Source: Antedon bifida
Taxonomy: Eukaryota > Echinodermata > Crinoidea > Comatulida > Antedonidae
Length of the DNA stretch: 64,000 nt
Direction of reading: 5' to 3'
Assembly: GCA_963402885.1 (NCBI GenBank)
Contig: OY727098.1
Location: 20,384,717-20,448,716 of the forward strand
This document shows positions 53,002-63,103 of this stretch, piece by piece. Made by a program: the position numbers and the translations under genes. The notes beneath the pieces were generated by a model. The model was not told where the DNA came from. It made no database searches and saw nothing but the letters and a program-made list of their open reading frames with translations. Position 1 is the stretch's first letter. The number at the start of each line of letters is the position of its first letter.

Positions 53002-53345
53002 TGAATTATTAACATAATGCAATCGTCACGAAATCACATTTTTATTAAGTTGGCGGAACTATACAAAAAGATGAAAGGATTTCCTAACAACAAGCTTGCT
53101 ATATTTCATTACAATCTTGCGAATATTTAATTAATTTTCCATCTTTTTAATAAATAGTGAATTATTAACATAATGTAATCGTCACGAAATGGAGTTTTAC
53201 TAAGTTGGCGGAACTATACAAAAAGATGAAAAGATTTCCTAGTTTTCTAACAACAAGCTTGCTATATTTCATTACAATCTTGCGAATATTAAAAAAATCT
53301 AAATTTTATTTTAAATAATTAATTTTCCATCTTTTTTATAAATAA
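53002..53345. repeat. Tandem duplication of a 155-190-bp unit
   Basis: Both units begin TGAATTATTAACATAATG. They share AATCGTCACGAAAT, AAGTTGGCGGAACTATACAA, ACAACAAGCTTGCTATATTT and TTAATTTTCCATCTTTTT. Unit 1 is about 53002-53158 and unit 2 about 53159-53345. Unit 2 has two insertions. Similarity is high, so it is fairly recent. Confidence 0.85.
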
Positions 53346-54727
53346 TTTGTGTTTTAAAGAATTCGTTCTAAAAAAAAATGATTACATTAAATAATCAAAC
53401 TAAAGAAAAATCACGATTGCCACTAAAATAAATGTTGAAGGGATACCAATAAAACGGTCCCTTATGCTTTATAATTGTGTAAACTTGTATTTTTGCGACG
53501 TTGAAAAATAAAAAAAAAATAAGTTAATTGAATTAACAATACGTAAGAAAAACAAAGCCTCGCTATGAAATGACTATATGTATAGTTAATGGTATCTGTA
53601 TAGAGATCACGTGGCCAGTGTCCAGAAAAAAAAATAATAAAGTATTTCCAGAGTGTGTATGTCTATGCTATCAATTTGAATTTCTAATTTATATTTGGAC
53701 AAACTATGAATTAATTATGTTGTAAAACGTGGTGTCACATAATGCCATCAGACGTTTTGTGCAAAGTTTTATTTTTTAATATTACCGTACATCGTAATTA
53801 AATTCGTATTTCATATTATATTCTTGTTTGATTATCTCTTAAAATTAGATATTTATTGCTTTGACATTTTGTAAACAAATTCATTTGAAAATTAATAATG
53901 AAAAAAATATTAATTTGTTTAAAATCAATATAAAAGATCATAATATGTCCTTTTGTCTTTGAAAAAACTTGTCTTAGAGCTTGCAACCATTAGTCAATAG
54001 CCTAAAATTGACAGGAGTACTAAAAGTATGAAATAGACAAAGTGGAAATAGGACTGTAATTACTATTTATTGGTGTCAAATAGCAAAATGTTTTGATATT
54101 ATAAGATTTTCCGCGTCCATGCACGGCGGGAGTTATTAGCCTGATAGAGTGGCAGTGAACTACAAATGTACTTCCTACTTGTATATTACGTTCGCGTTAA
54201 TAAAATGTAGTTATTTATTAATTACTAGGCCTACTGCAAAAAATCCCTCTCTTTTCACTCTTCTCTTTCCACTGGCGCCACCCTTGGAACGTAGGCTACT
54301 AATTTGCATGGATATGACTTAAGCATACGTTGGATGAACGTTTTGTGTGCACCAACATTTGAAGTTGCTCTAAGACAACAAATCATCAATTAAAATAAGA
54401 ATAGACCCTAGTTATTGTTAATATTATCAATTGTTGTTCCAATAGGCCTATATATTTTATAGAATAAAAAAATTTTTCCTTTAAATAAGAGAGCGCAGTG
54501 TGACTCTAGTCATAAATGAAATATTAAAAATAAGCTGGGAAACAAAATTAATGCAATCGAATTAAACTCTATTTAACCAGGAACTACGAATAGAGTAATG
54601 ACATAGGCCTACTAGTAGACTGTTCCTTCATCAGTATGCTTACTAGCTTACTACAAACTCTAGTTTATACAGTGACAATGGCTTACGGAGGCGCATGTTA
54701 TATTCAATGGTAATTGAACTACATTTT

Positions 54728-54851
54728 AGTCGTGTGCAACGCGACTCTACAGCTCACTGTGTCAGTCGGTTCGTCAGATGGCCGGTCGGTCGAATGGTCG
54801 GTCGGTCGCTTGGTCGATCGGTCGGTAAACACTAAATTTGAGCACCCGACT
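54728..54851 (-). mobile_element. AGTCGCGT/CCGA element, copy 2 (inverted)
   Basis: It reads AGTCGTGTGCAACGCGACTC at the left and GAGCACCCGACT at the right, with a degenerate GGTCGGTC core. Relative to the copies at 9473 and 61993 it is reversed. The adjoining CTGCAGCCATG is also shared with the flank of copy 3, so the true boundary may lie slightly outside. Confidence 0.6.
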
Positions 54852-55722
54852 GCAGCCATGTCCTTGTTATATTTCTTCTGCTTGTTTCATTTTGTTCCTT
54901 ACTTTCTTTCCGTTCTTAAATATACTTTCTTATTTCATTTTCTCTTCTTAAATTTGATTTATATTATTATGAATATAATTTGAATAAAATGTTATCTTTT
55001 CAGCTTCTTCTGTATTTTGCCAACCAGAATGCACACAGAGTTAGACATCTGCGTATGGTTTTGAGGATATTGATTAGAAGATACTCGTTTCATATCATTA
55101 TTACTCCACAATAGCTATACAATAGCATCACGTGACAAATACAATAGTATTATTATTCCTTTCTACATTATAACGTCGTCGGTGTCTAGGTTTCCAATAA
55201 CATTTTTATACGTTATTGATATTGTTATTGATTCTTTAATTAAAAATGTTTGTGAAATAATTAATCAATCGATATGATGTGACTTAATGAATATGAGAAC
55301 CTTTCAATTTCAATATACTTAACCATTTATTTATAATCGTCCCTATGGTAATGATCATTTCACCAATTTTAAGAGAGATGATATTGCGGTCATTCATCGA
55401 CAGTCCTACCTGACACTATAATAACAAATATTTAGGTACCCAATTAACTTTACTCTAAGCCTTTATTCCCTCAAGAACATTGTCAATGAGGTTTAATTAA
55501 TTAAATATTGTCAAACTTGAATGATCTAGTGAAAATGATTATTTGATTTTTTTCTGGAAGTTGGTGGCGCTGGTAGATATTGGAAATCCCGGACTAATTA
55601 TTCTCCAGCAATTAAACAGCAGTACGTACGTCATCGGTGGTTGCATTTTACCGATTTTGTTGATCATACTTACTTTGTTACCAATCTTGAAGGTTGCAAT
55701 ATCACACAACACACTAAACATA

Positions 55723-56020
55723 ATGTCAAATAGTTCGCATTCTGTTGTCACCATAAACGAACCGATAGAATTAGATGGAAAAGAAAACTTGGAACTTAAT
55801 ACAGTTCAAGCAACGATAGACGATAAACAGGCAGTTAATACGTACAAATCTAGTATTACTTTAATAGACCAAGATGTTGAACTTACCCGATATGAAGCTG
55901 TTAAACTTTGGATGGCGAAACATCCTTTAGTAATCGCAATTGTAATAGGATCTATAGCATTTCTGATTCTTACTGTTATACTTTGTGTTGTTTTGATTAA
56001 TCCAAAAGATGACAATACTG
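55723..56020 (+). CDS. N-terminal cytosolic plus transmembrane exon of a putative type II membrane protein
   Basis: ATG at 55723 (A at -3) opens 99 codons plus one base up to a consensus donor (GTAAGT) at 56021. The encoded part is a polar N-terminus (MSNSSHSVVTINEPIEL...) and one strong hydrophobic span, HPLVIAIVIGSIAFLILTVI, without a signal peptide, as in type II membrane proteins. The frame is open further upstream to 55525 and includes another hydrophobic stretch (about 55627-55690) but no ATG, so an upstream exon is also possible. The donor phase (1) exactly fits an acceptor (TTTATAG) at 56885 that enters the long Ser/Thr repeat frame at 56886. Spliced this way, the two give 1242 residues: short cytosolic tail, membrane anchor and mucin-like ectodomain. 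I do not recognise a family. Confidence 0.5.
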
Positions 56021-56848
56021 GTAAGTTTAAATTAGTTTGTTTTACAATCTTATCAATTGCTGAATTTAAAAACTGTAATCGTTATCGTTACGGTATGTCA
56101 TAGCAAGCTTCCTATAGAGGAACAAAGCCTATCACTTACAGATTTGTTTGCGCTTTTTAAATCTAAAACCAATAATAATAATAATAATATATATATGTAT
56201 AAATCCAAAGGCAAATTACTGAAAATAATGACAATGCCGCCCGGTTATATATATATTTATCTCGGTTGGGGCGACTTTTTCTCATTCTCATAGATTTCAA
56301 ATTAATTAATTAAATTTCAGTATATCACTGGGTGGTTTAGAATTTATTCTGTGCCTATGATGTTTATAGGCCTATATACAAATGATTCCGCCGATATCTA
56401 ATTTAAAAAATGTTTGACACTCCCAACAAAATTTAAATGACCATAGACCTACAATAAAAACAATGACATAATACACGATTTCAATTATAAGTGTCAAAAG
56501 TTAGTTGTAAGGAGAATAAATATAATGATTTATGAATGTAAAATAATTATTACATTACAGAAATCCCAAAGATTAGTCTTTATTAATTGTCCATATCATA
56601 AGTCATATAGACTGATAATATTGCTCAAATTTATTTGTTCTTAATTGTTAAAACGGTGAACATACTATGCAAGCACTATTATATCCCATTACCAAGGTAA
56701 CGATAGCTTGAGGATGCTATATCTGACTGCACAAGGGTCATATTTCATATTCCGTAACATTTTTCAAGCCCAAAGCTACTAACTTCAGTAATACAGAAGT
56801 CAAGGTGACGAGCCAAGCAAATATAAAAAGTAGTCTGCTTGCAACAAA
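56021..56848. other. Probable intron between membrane-anchor exon and repeat exon
   Basis: AT-rich; short ORFs only. It contains an (ATA)n/(TAA)n microsatellite near 56173-56200. TATAAAA at 56822-56828 lies only 27 bp before the ATG at 56849, too close to serve as a normal promoter for that start. Confidence 0.4.
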
Positions 56849-59800
56849 ATGAGGTATGTCATATGTATTTGTATTGTCTTTATAGAGTTGTCAACGACCA
56901 AGACAATTTCGGCAACGCAATCTAATACTCAAAACGCACCTTCCACTAATTCATACACAAGAGTGACCACAGCACCATATAGTACTGCCGATCTTACAAA
57001 ACTAAACAGTGATACTATAAAAACATCGGTAGATTTAACATCCTCAAGTGGCTCTCCGGCAACAGATTCTACTACTCATTCTACGACAAACAATGAGGCA
57101 GAAACAACGTTATCCGAAATTACTGTGACACCCACAGGCAGTGTCTCAACTATGGAGATACCTTTGTCAAGTACTGATAAAACATCGATAGATTTAACAT
57201 CCTCAAGTGGCTCTACTTTATATTCTACTAATACACCTACAACAATGACCACTCTGGCATCAGCTAGTACTAGTCATTCTACGACAAACAATGAGGCAGA
57301 AACAACGGTAGCCGAAACAACTTTAACAACTACAAACAGTGCATCAACTATGGAGACACCTTTGTCAAGTCCTGATAAAACATCGGCAGATTTAACATCC
57401 TCAAGTGTCTCTCCGGCAACAGATACTACTACTCATTCAACGACAAACAATGAGGCAGAAACAACGGTAGCCGAAATTACTGTGACACCAATAGACAATG
57501 TCTCAACTATGGAGACACCTTTGTCAAGTTCTGGCAAAACATCGGTGGATTTAACATCCACAAGTGGCTCTACTCTATATTCTACTAATTCATATACAAC
57601 AATGACCACTCCGGCAGCTGATACTACTACGACTCATTCTACGACAAATAATGAGGTAGGAACAACTGTAGCCGAAACCCCTTTAACAACCACAAACAGT
57701 GCATCAACTATGGAGACACCTTTGTCAAGTCCTGATAAAACATCGGTAGATTTAACATCCTCAAGTGGCTCTACTTTATATTCTACTAATTTATATACAC
57801 TAATTACCACTCTGGCAGCAGCTACTACTACTCATTCTACGACAAACAATGAGGCAGAAACAACGGTAGCCGAAACTACTGTAACACCCACAAACAGTGT
57901 ATCAACTATGGAGACACATTCGTCAAGTTCTGATAAAACATCAGTGGATTTAACATCTTCAAGTGGCTCTACTCTATATTCTACTATTTCATATACAACA
58001 ATGACCACTCCGGCAGCTGATACTACAACTCTTACAACAACAAACAATGAGGCAGAAACACCGGTAGCCGAAATCACGTTAATAAACACGAACAGTGCCT
58101 CAACTATGGAGACACCGTTTTCAAGTTCTGATAAAACATCGATAGATTTAACATCCTCAAGTGGCTCTACTCTATATTCTACTAATTCATATAAAACAAT
58201 GACCACTCCGTCAGCTGATACTACTACTACAACTACTACTACTACTACTCATTCTACGACAAACAATGAGGCAGAAACAACGGTAGCCGAAACTACTGTA
58301 ACATCCACAACCAGTGCCTCAACTATGGAGACACATTTGGCAAGTTCTGATAAAACATCGGTGGTTTTAACATCCTCAAGTGGCTCTACTCTATATTCTA
58401 CTAATTCATATACAAAAATGACCACTCCGGCCGCTGATACTACTACTACTCATTCCACGACAAACAATGAGGTAGAAACAATGGTATCCGAAATTACTGT
58501 AACACCCATAAACAGTGTCTCAACTATGGAGACGAATTTGTCAAGTTCTGATAAAACATCGGTGGATTTAACATCCTCAAGTGGCTCTACTCTATATTCT
58601 ACTAATTCATATAAAACAATGACCACTCCGTCAGCTGATACTACTACTACTACTCATTCTACGACAAACAATGAGGCAGAAACAACGGTAGCCGAAACTA
58701 CTGTAACATCCACAACCAGTGCCTCAACTATGGAGACACATTTGGCAAGTTCTGATAAAACATCGGTGGTTTTAACATCCTCAAGTGGCTCTACTCTATA
58801 TTCTACTAATTCATATGCAAAAATGACCACTTCGGCAGCTGATACTACTACTACTCATTCCACAACAGACAGTGAGGTAGAAACAATGGTAGCCGAAATT
58901 ACTGTAACACCCATTAACAGTGTCTCAACTATGGAGACGAATTTGTCAAGTTCTGATAAAACATTGGTTGATTTAACATCCACTCTGGAAGCTGGTACTA
59001 CACCAACAAACAATGATGCAGAAACATCGGTAGCCGAAACCACTTTAACAACCACAAACAGTGTCTCAACTATGGAGACACATTTGGCAAGTTCTGATAA
59101 AACATCGGTGGATTTAACATCCTCAAGTGGCTCTACTCTATATTCTACTAATTCATATACAAAAATGACCACTCCGGCAGCTGATACTACTACTACTCAT
59201 TTCACAACAGACAGTGAGGTAGAAACAATGGTAGCCGAAATTACTGTAACACCCATTAACAGTGTCTCAACTATGGAGACGAATTTGTCAAGTTCTGATA
59301 AAACATCGGTGGATTTAACATCCTCAAGTGGCTCTACTCTATATTCTACTAATTCATATACAAAAATGACCACTCCGGCAGCTGATACTACTACTCATTT
59401 CACGACAGACAATGAGGTAGAAACAATGGTAGCCGAAATTACTGTAACACCCATTAACAGTGTCTCAACTATGGAGACGAATTTGTCAAGTTCTGATAAA
59501 ACATTGGTTGATTTAACATCCACTCTGGCAGCTGGTACTACACCAACAAACAATGATGCAGAAACATCGGTAGCCGAAACCACTTTAACAACCACAAACA
59601 GTGTCTCAACTATGGAGACACATTTGGCAAGTTCTGATAAAACATCGGTGGATTTAACATCCTCAAGTGGCTCTACTCTATATTCTACTAATTCATATAC
59701 AAAAATGACCACTCCGGCAGCTGATACTACTACTCATTCCACGACAAACAATGAGGTAGAAACAATGGTAGCCGAAATTACCGTGACACCCACAAACAGT

Positions 59801-60316
59801 GTTTCAACTATGGAGACGAATTTGTCAAGTTCTGATAAAACATCGGTGGATTTAACATCCTCAAGTGGCTCTACTCTATATTTTACTAATTCATATACAA
59901 AAATGACCACTCCGGCAGCTGATACTACTACTCGTACAACAATAAACAATGAGGCAGAAACATCGGTAGCCGAAACTACTTCAACAACAAACAGTGTCTC
60001 AACACCTTTGTCAATGTCTGATAGAACATCAGTGGATTTAACAATATCAAGTCATGAGACAGAAACTTCGGTAGCCCGATCGACTTTAACAAATACAAAC
60101 AGTATCTCAACTATGGAAACACCTTTGTCAAGTTCTGGTAAAACATCGGTGGATTTAACAACCTCAAGTGGCTCTACTCCACTTTCTACTAATTCATATA
60201 CAACGATGACCATAACGAATTTAACAACGAATGGTTTTAATACAGAAAAGGTTACTGATTTTTATACAGAGTTAGAAACAATTTCAGCAGATGACATTAC
60301 TTCTCTTACAACATAA
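56849..60316 (+). CDS. Mucin-like Ser/Thr-rich tandem-repeat protein
   Basis: A single uninterrupted ORF of 1155 residues if begun at 56849. About 17 imperfect repeats, mostly 60-70 residues, are built on STMETPLSSSDKTS, VDLTSSSGSTLYSTNSYT, MTTPAADTTT and HSTTNNEAETTVAE. Ser and Thr dominate and there is no Cys after residue 8, as expected for a densely O-glycosylated, extended extracellular protein. The C-terminus leaves the repeat (ITNLTTNGFNTEKVTDFYTE) and ends without a membrane span or GPI-type tail. Two start models exist. In one, the ATG at 56849 gives a short hydrophobic leader (YVICICIVFI) that could be a signal peptide, making a secreted mucin. In the other, the leader-coding bases are the pyrimidine-rich end of an intron and the ORF is entered at 56886 from the anchor exon at 55723-56020. 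I favour the second slightly because the phase fits and the first leaves almost no room between TATA and start. The long antisense ORFs are shadows of the repeat. Confidence 0.75.
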   Translation: MRYVICICIVFIELSTTKTISATQSNTQNAPSTNSYTRVTTAPYSTADLTKLNSDTIKTSVDLTSSSGSPATDSTTHSTTNNEAETTLSEITVTPTGSVSTMEIPLSSTDKTSIDLTSSSGSTLYSTNTPTTMTTLASASTSHSTTNNEAETTVAETTLTTTNSASTMETPLSSPDKTSADLTSSSVSPATDTTTHSTTNNEAETTVAEITVTPIDNVSTMETPLSSSGKTSVDLTSTSGSTLYSTNSYTTMTTPAADTTTTHSTTNNEVGTTVAETPLTTTNSASTMETPLSSPDKTSVDLTSSSGSTLYSTNLYTLITTLAAATTTHSTTNNEAETTVAETTVTPTNSVSTMETHSSSSDKTSVDLTSSSGSTLYSTISYTTMTTPAADTTTLTTTNNEAETPVAEITLINTNSASTMETPFSSSDKTSIDLTSSSGSTLYSTNSYKTMTTPSADTTTTTTTTTTHSTTNNEAETTVAETTVTSTTSASTMETHLASSDKTSVVLTSSSGSTLYSTNSYTKMTTPAADTTTTHSTTNNEVETMVSEITVTPINSVSTMETNLSSSDKTSVDLTSSSGSTLYSTNSYKTMTTPSADTTTTTHSTTNNEAETTVAETTVTSTTSASTMETHLASSDKTSVVLTSSSGSTLYSTNSYAKMTTSAADTTTTHSTTDSEVETMVAEITVTPINSVSTMETNLSSSDKTLVDLTSTLEAGTTPTNNDAETSVAETTLTTTNSVSTMETHLASSDKTSVDLTSSSGSTLYSTNSYTKMTTPAADTTTTHFTTDSEVETMVAEITVTPINSVSTMETNLSSSDKTSVDLTSSSGSTLYSTNSYTKMTTPAADTTTHFTTDNEVETMVAEITVTPINSVSTMETNLSSSDKTLVDLTSTLAAGTTPTNNDAETSVAETTLTTTNSVSTMETHLASSDKTSVDLTSSSGSTLYSTNSYTKMTTPAADTTTHSTTNNEVETMVAEITVTPTNSVSTMETNLSSSDKTSVDLTSSSGSTLYFTNSYTKMTTPAADTTTRTTINNEAETSVAETTSTTNSVSTPLSMSDRTSVDLTISSHETETSVARSTLTNTNSISTMETPLSSSGKTSVDLTTSSGSTPLSTNSYTTMTITNLTTNGFNTEKVTDFYTELETISADDITSLTT
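58800..59880 (+). repeat. 540-bp higher-order duplication within the mucin-like coding repeat
   Basis: Sequence near 58800-59340 recurs 540 bp later at 59341-59880. Both copies contain the same shortened unit, starting with TCCACTCTGG at 58979 and 59519 and encoding AGTTPTNNDAETS. Identity is much higher than between ordinary neighbouring units, so the array recently grew by an in-frame block duplication (540 = 3 x 180). Confidence 0.85.
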
Positions 60317-61992
60317 CAGAACGAGACAGATATTGGCATAATATAGTACTGTTTCTAAACACCCAATGTGACAAAGCCATAATCAAGTAAGATTCGTTAT
60401 TTTGATCACAATATTATTACTTTCCAAGATCCCTATACTGTACAACATCAGCTGAGAGTATTTTTGATCCTACACCATACAACGGGATAAGGATAAATGC
60501 CTCCGTATAATATTGGTGATGGTGATTGGTTCTATTACACTTTCCACTTATTACTCTTCTTAAAGACATTCGGAAGTCATTTGCTGTTGACATTTCGTAT
60601 TATACTCATTTACTTTGATTGAGAGATCACCATAACATGTAACGGTAACCAGACATAGCAGACAGAAAGATTGAAATTTACACGATCCGAGATGTTTAAC
60701 TATGAAACCTTAACTCAACTTAGTCTTACTGATTTGTATAGTTCGTGATGAATTGAGTTTACTACTACAGAAGATAAAATAACTTGTCTAGCTACATTGG
60801 TATATGACTTTATCGATTTTAAATACTGTACAACCAACGGATTTAACAACGAAAATGGTTCCACCATTAGATATAATCTTTCACTGATTTGCATACACTG
60901 TAAATCGTAATTGTGATTTAACGTGAATCAGATGGTGGCCCATATGCAGCAAATAGCACTACGCTTATAAGGAACCACAACGATGGAGTAATCATCAAGA
61001 TCTACTCCTGATACATTATTATTATCATCGTCATCATTATAGTTATTAAAAATGGATGAAGATTTTATTTAGTTTATTTATTTATTTTAGTTTATGATCA
61101 TTCTGGCCTACTGAACTACCTACTAAACTTAAGAGAATCTGGCCGACAAGAGTACTATAATCCATTGCCGCTTTATTGGGACAGAATGGAGAGAATAATT
61201 ATCATGAGATGAATGTCAACGAATGAAAACATTATCTCTATTCAACGAATATAAAATAGTTTAATTTTATAACACACCTAATAAAATCAATAACCAGCTG
61301 CTATTATCTTAATGTAATGTTGAAAGCTAGGCAATTGAACATTCTCTCTCGAATTTGTGCCCTACAGGTAGTTTACAATAGGAGGCCTACCGCGTTGCAC
61401 AACAATGTTGTTGTAATATCCGATCGAATGCTTGACATTTTCTGTAACACCTGCAATTCTTCGATTATGTCGCTGAACCGGATATTCTATTGGAGCAAAG
61501 TAATTTGTTAATTCAAAATTATAAAAAAGACATCCTAGTCTCCACGTTATCTGACGACAGAGCCTAAAGTGTTGGTTTCCTTGAAAAACAATGTTGACTT
61601 TTGCAGTAAACTGTTTCCTATGATGTATTAAGTCCTCAGTGATATATAATACATAAGTTACCTACTTGTAGATCTTGTAGTTTTAGACTATTTGCAATTA
61701 TTCAATTTAAAACTATTGTAAACCTTTGTTCAATAAACATGACATTACTTCTTTTATACATTTTGACAGATTTATTGCCTTTTAGAAAATGTAATTATAT
61801 AAATAAGGTATATTTATAAATAAAGTTGATTATAATTGAATTATTTACTTGGTCTAATACTATATTCGATATAGGGTGAATTTTTTTGTGTGATAAGAGG
61901 TTAAATATATTATTCCATACACAATTATTAAAAAATAATTAGTTTAAAAATCAAGCTACTTCTGAGTGAAACAAGACCATATACATGGCTGC
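60317..61992. other. 3' flank of the mucin-like gene; no gene recognised
   Basis: AATAAA occurs at 61280-61285 and 61733-61738; either is far from the stop codon at 60314-60316. The remainder is AT-rich with short ORFs and no recognisable product. A further 3' exon of the mucin-like gene cannot be excluded. Confidence 0.4.
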
Positions 61993-62202
61993 AGTCGCGT
62001 GCTCAAATTTGAGTTAGTGTTTACCGACCAACCGACCGACCGACCAACCGACCGACCGACCGACCGACCGACCGACCGACCAACCGACCAACCGACCGAC
62101 CGACCAACCGACCGACCGACCGACCGACCGACCAACCGACCGACCAACCGACCGACAAACCGACCGACATAGTGAGCTGTAGAGTCGCGTTTGCACGCGA
62201 CT
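61993..62202 (+). mobile_element. AGTCGCGT element with expanded (CCGA)n, copy 3
   Basis: It starts AGTCGCGTGCTCAAATTT and ends GAGTCGCGTTTGCACGCGACT, a hairpin. Between them, 62023-62169 is an array of CCGA with scattered CCAA variants. The ends match copies at 9473-9639 and 54728-54851, so the microsatellite grew inside a dispersed element. The PTDR and VGRS repeat ORFs over it are artefacts of the tetranucleotide. Confidence 0.75.
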
Positions 62203-62765
62203 AAAAAGAAGTGGAATAGATTTCATACTTTCCAAAATGTTTAGATTCCTATTTAAAAAATAATAATGTTCCACTGTATCGTGTTGTGTACTAATGAGTT
62301 GCGACTATAATAGATCACGGAAAGTCGTTATGGAAGTATATTGTTTTCTGCGCTTCCGATGTCTTCGCCTGGCCATAGTCTCATAGTAAATCGATTTTAA
62401 AATGAAATTGATAAGCTATAATATTTTAATATTTTAGTAAATTTAAACTTAATTTCTTGTCGTACAGCGCTGTGATGTGTTTACATCCACGTCTTCTTCC
62501 ATTACAGCCCAGGGCTTGTATAATGTTTTTAGGCAATTACGTGATTAGAAAATGTAATGTATATAGCTTATAAAAACAATATTCGAATATGAAATCGGTC
62601 ATGTGAATAATACCTAATAATAACAACTCCTTTTTAATTTGATTCAAGAAAATTGACAAGGTTAAAATGTATCTCGGTCATATTCGTGCGCAATATCAAA
62701 AGGCATTTGTTCTTATAAAAAATTAATTGATCAAACATAATAATAAGTGAATCTATTTTGGGGTC

Positions 62766-63103
62766 GGTGACAGGAAATGCTAATTGAGGGCTAATTAAGT
62801 AATTAGCTCCTCCTACTGAGTTAGATAAACAATTTAGCTTTGATGGAATCCGATTGTTTATTGAGTGTAGGTTTTATCTCTTTGATCCACAACATCTCCT
62901 TAATTAGGCAATCAAACTTATTGTTACATTTAAATGTAAATATAACAATAAGTTTGATTGCCTAATTAAGGAGATGTTGTGGATCAAAGAGATAAAACCT
63001 ACACTCAATAAACAATCGGATTCCATCAAAGCTAAATTGTTTATCTAACTCAGTAGGAGGAGCTAATTACTTAATTAGCCCTCAATTAGCATTTCCTGTC
63101 ACC
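62766..63103. repeat. 338-bp palindrome with perfect 161-bp arms
   Basis: The left arm 62766-62926 starts GGTGACAGGAAATGCTAATT. The right arm 62943-63103 ends AGCATTTCCTGTCACC and is its exact reverse complement. The 16-nt centre is itself almost symmetric. The innermost and outermost flanks also partly pair. No ORF of note is present. It could be a foldback transposon, a recent inverted duplication, or a library/assembly fold-back artefact. Confidence 0.93.

Larger units (their letters stand above)
49732..55560. other. Intergenic region; no gene recognised
   Basis: AT-rich, with short unremarkable ORFs. It holds a possible promoter-like patch (50740-50845), a tandem duplication (53002-53345) and one AGTCGCGT/CCGA element (54728-54851), listed separately. 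Nothing else was identified. Confidence 0.5.

Noticed and set aside
56822-56828. TATA box for the mucin-like gene
   Set aside because: It lies 27 bp before the ATG, so a normal start would fall at or past the start codon; more likely chance AT-rich intron sequence.
57832-59949. Long minus-strand ORFs opposite the mucin-like repeat
   Set aside because: They recur with the repeat period and arise from the codon bias of the sense Ser/Thr array.
61956-62274. PTDRPTDR and VGRSVGRS repeat ORFs on both strands
   Set aside because: Direct translation of a CCGA tetranucleotide microsatellite; no independent start or conserved flank.
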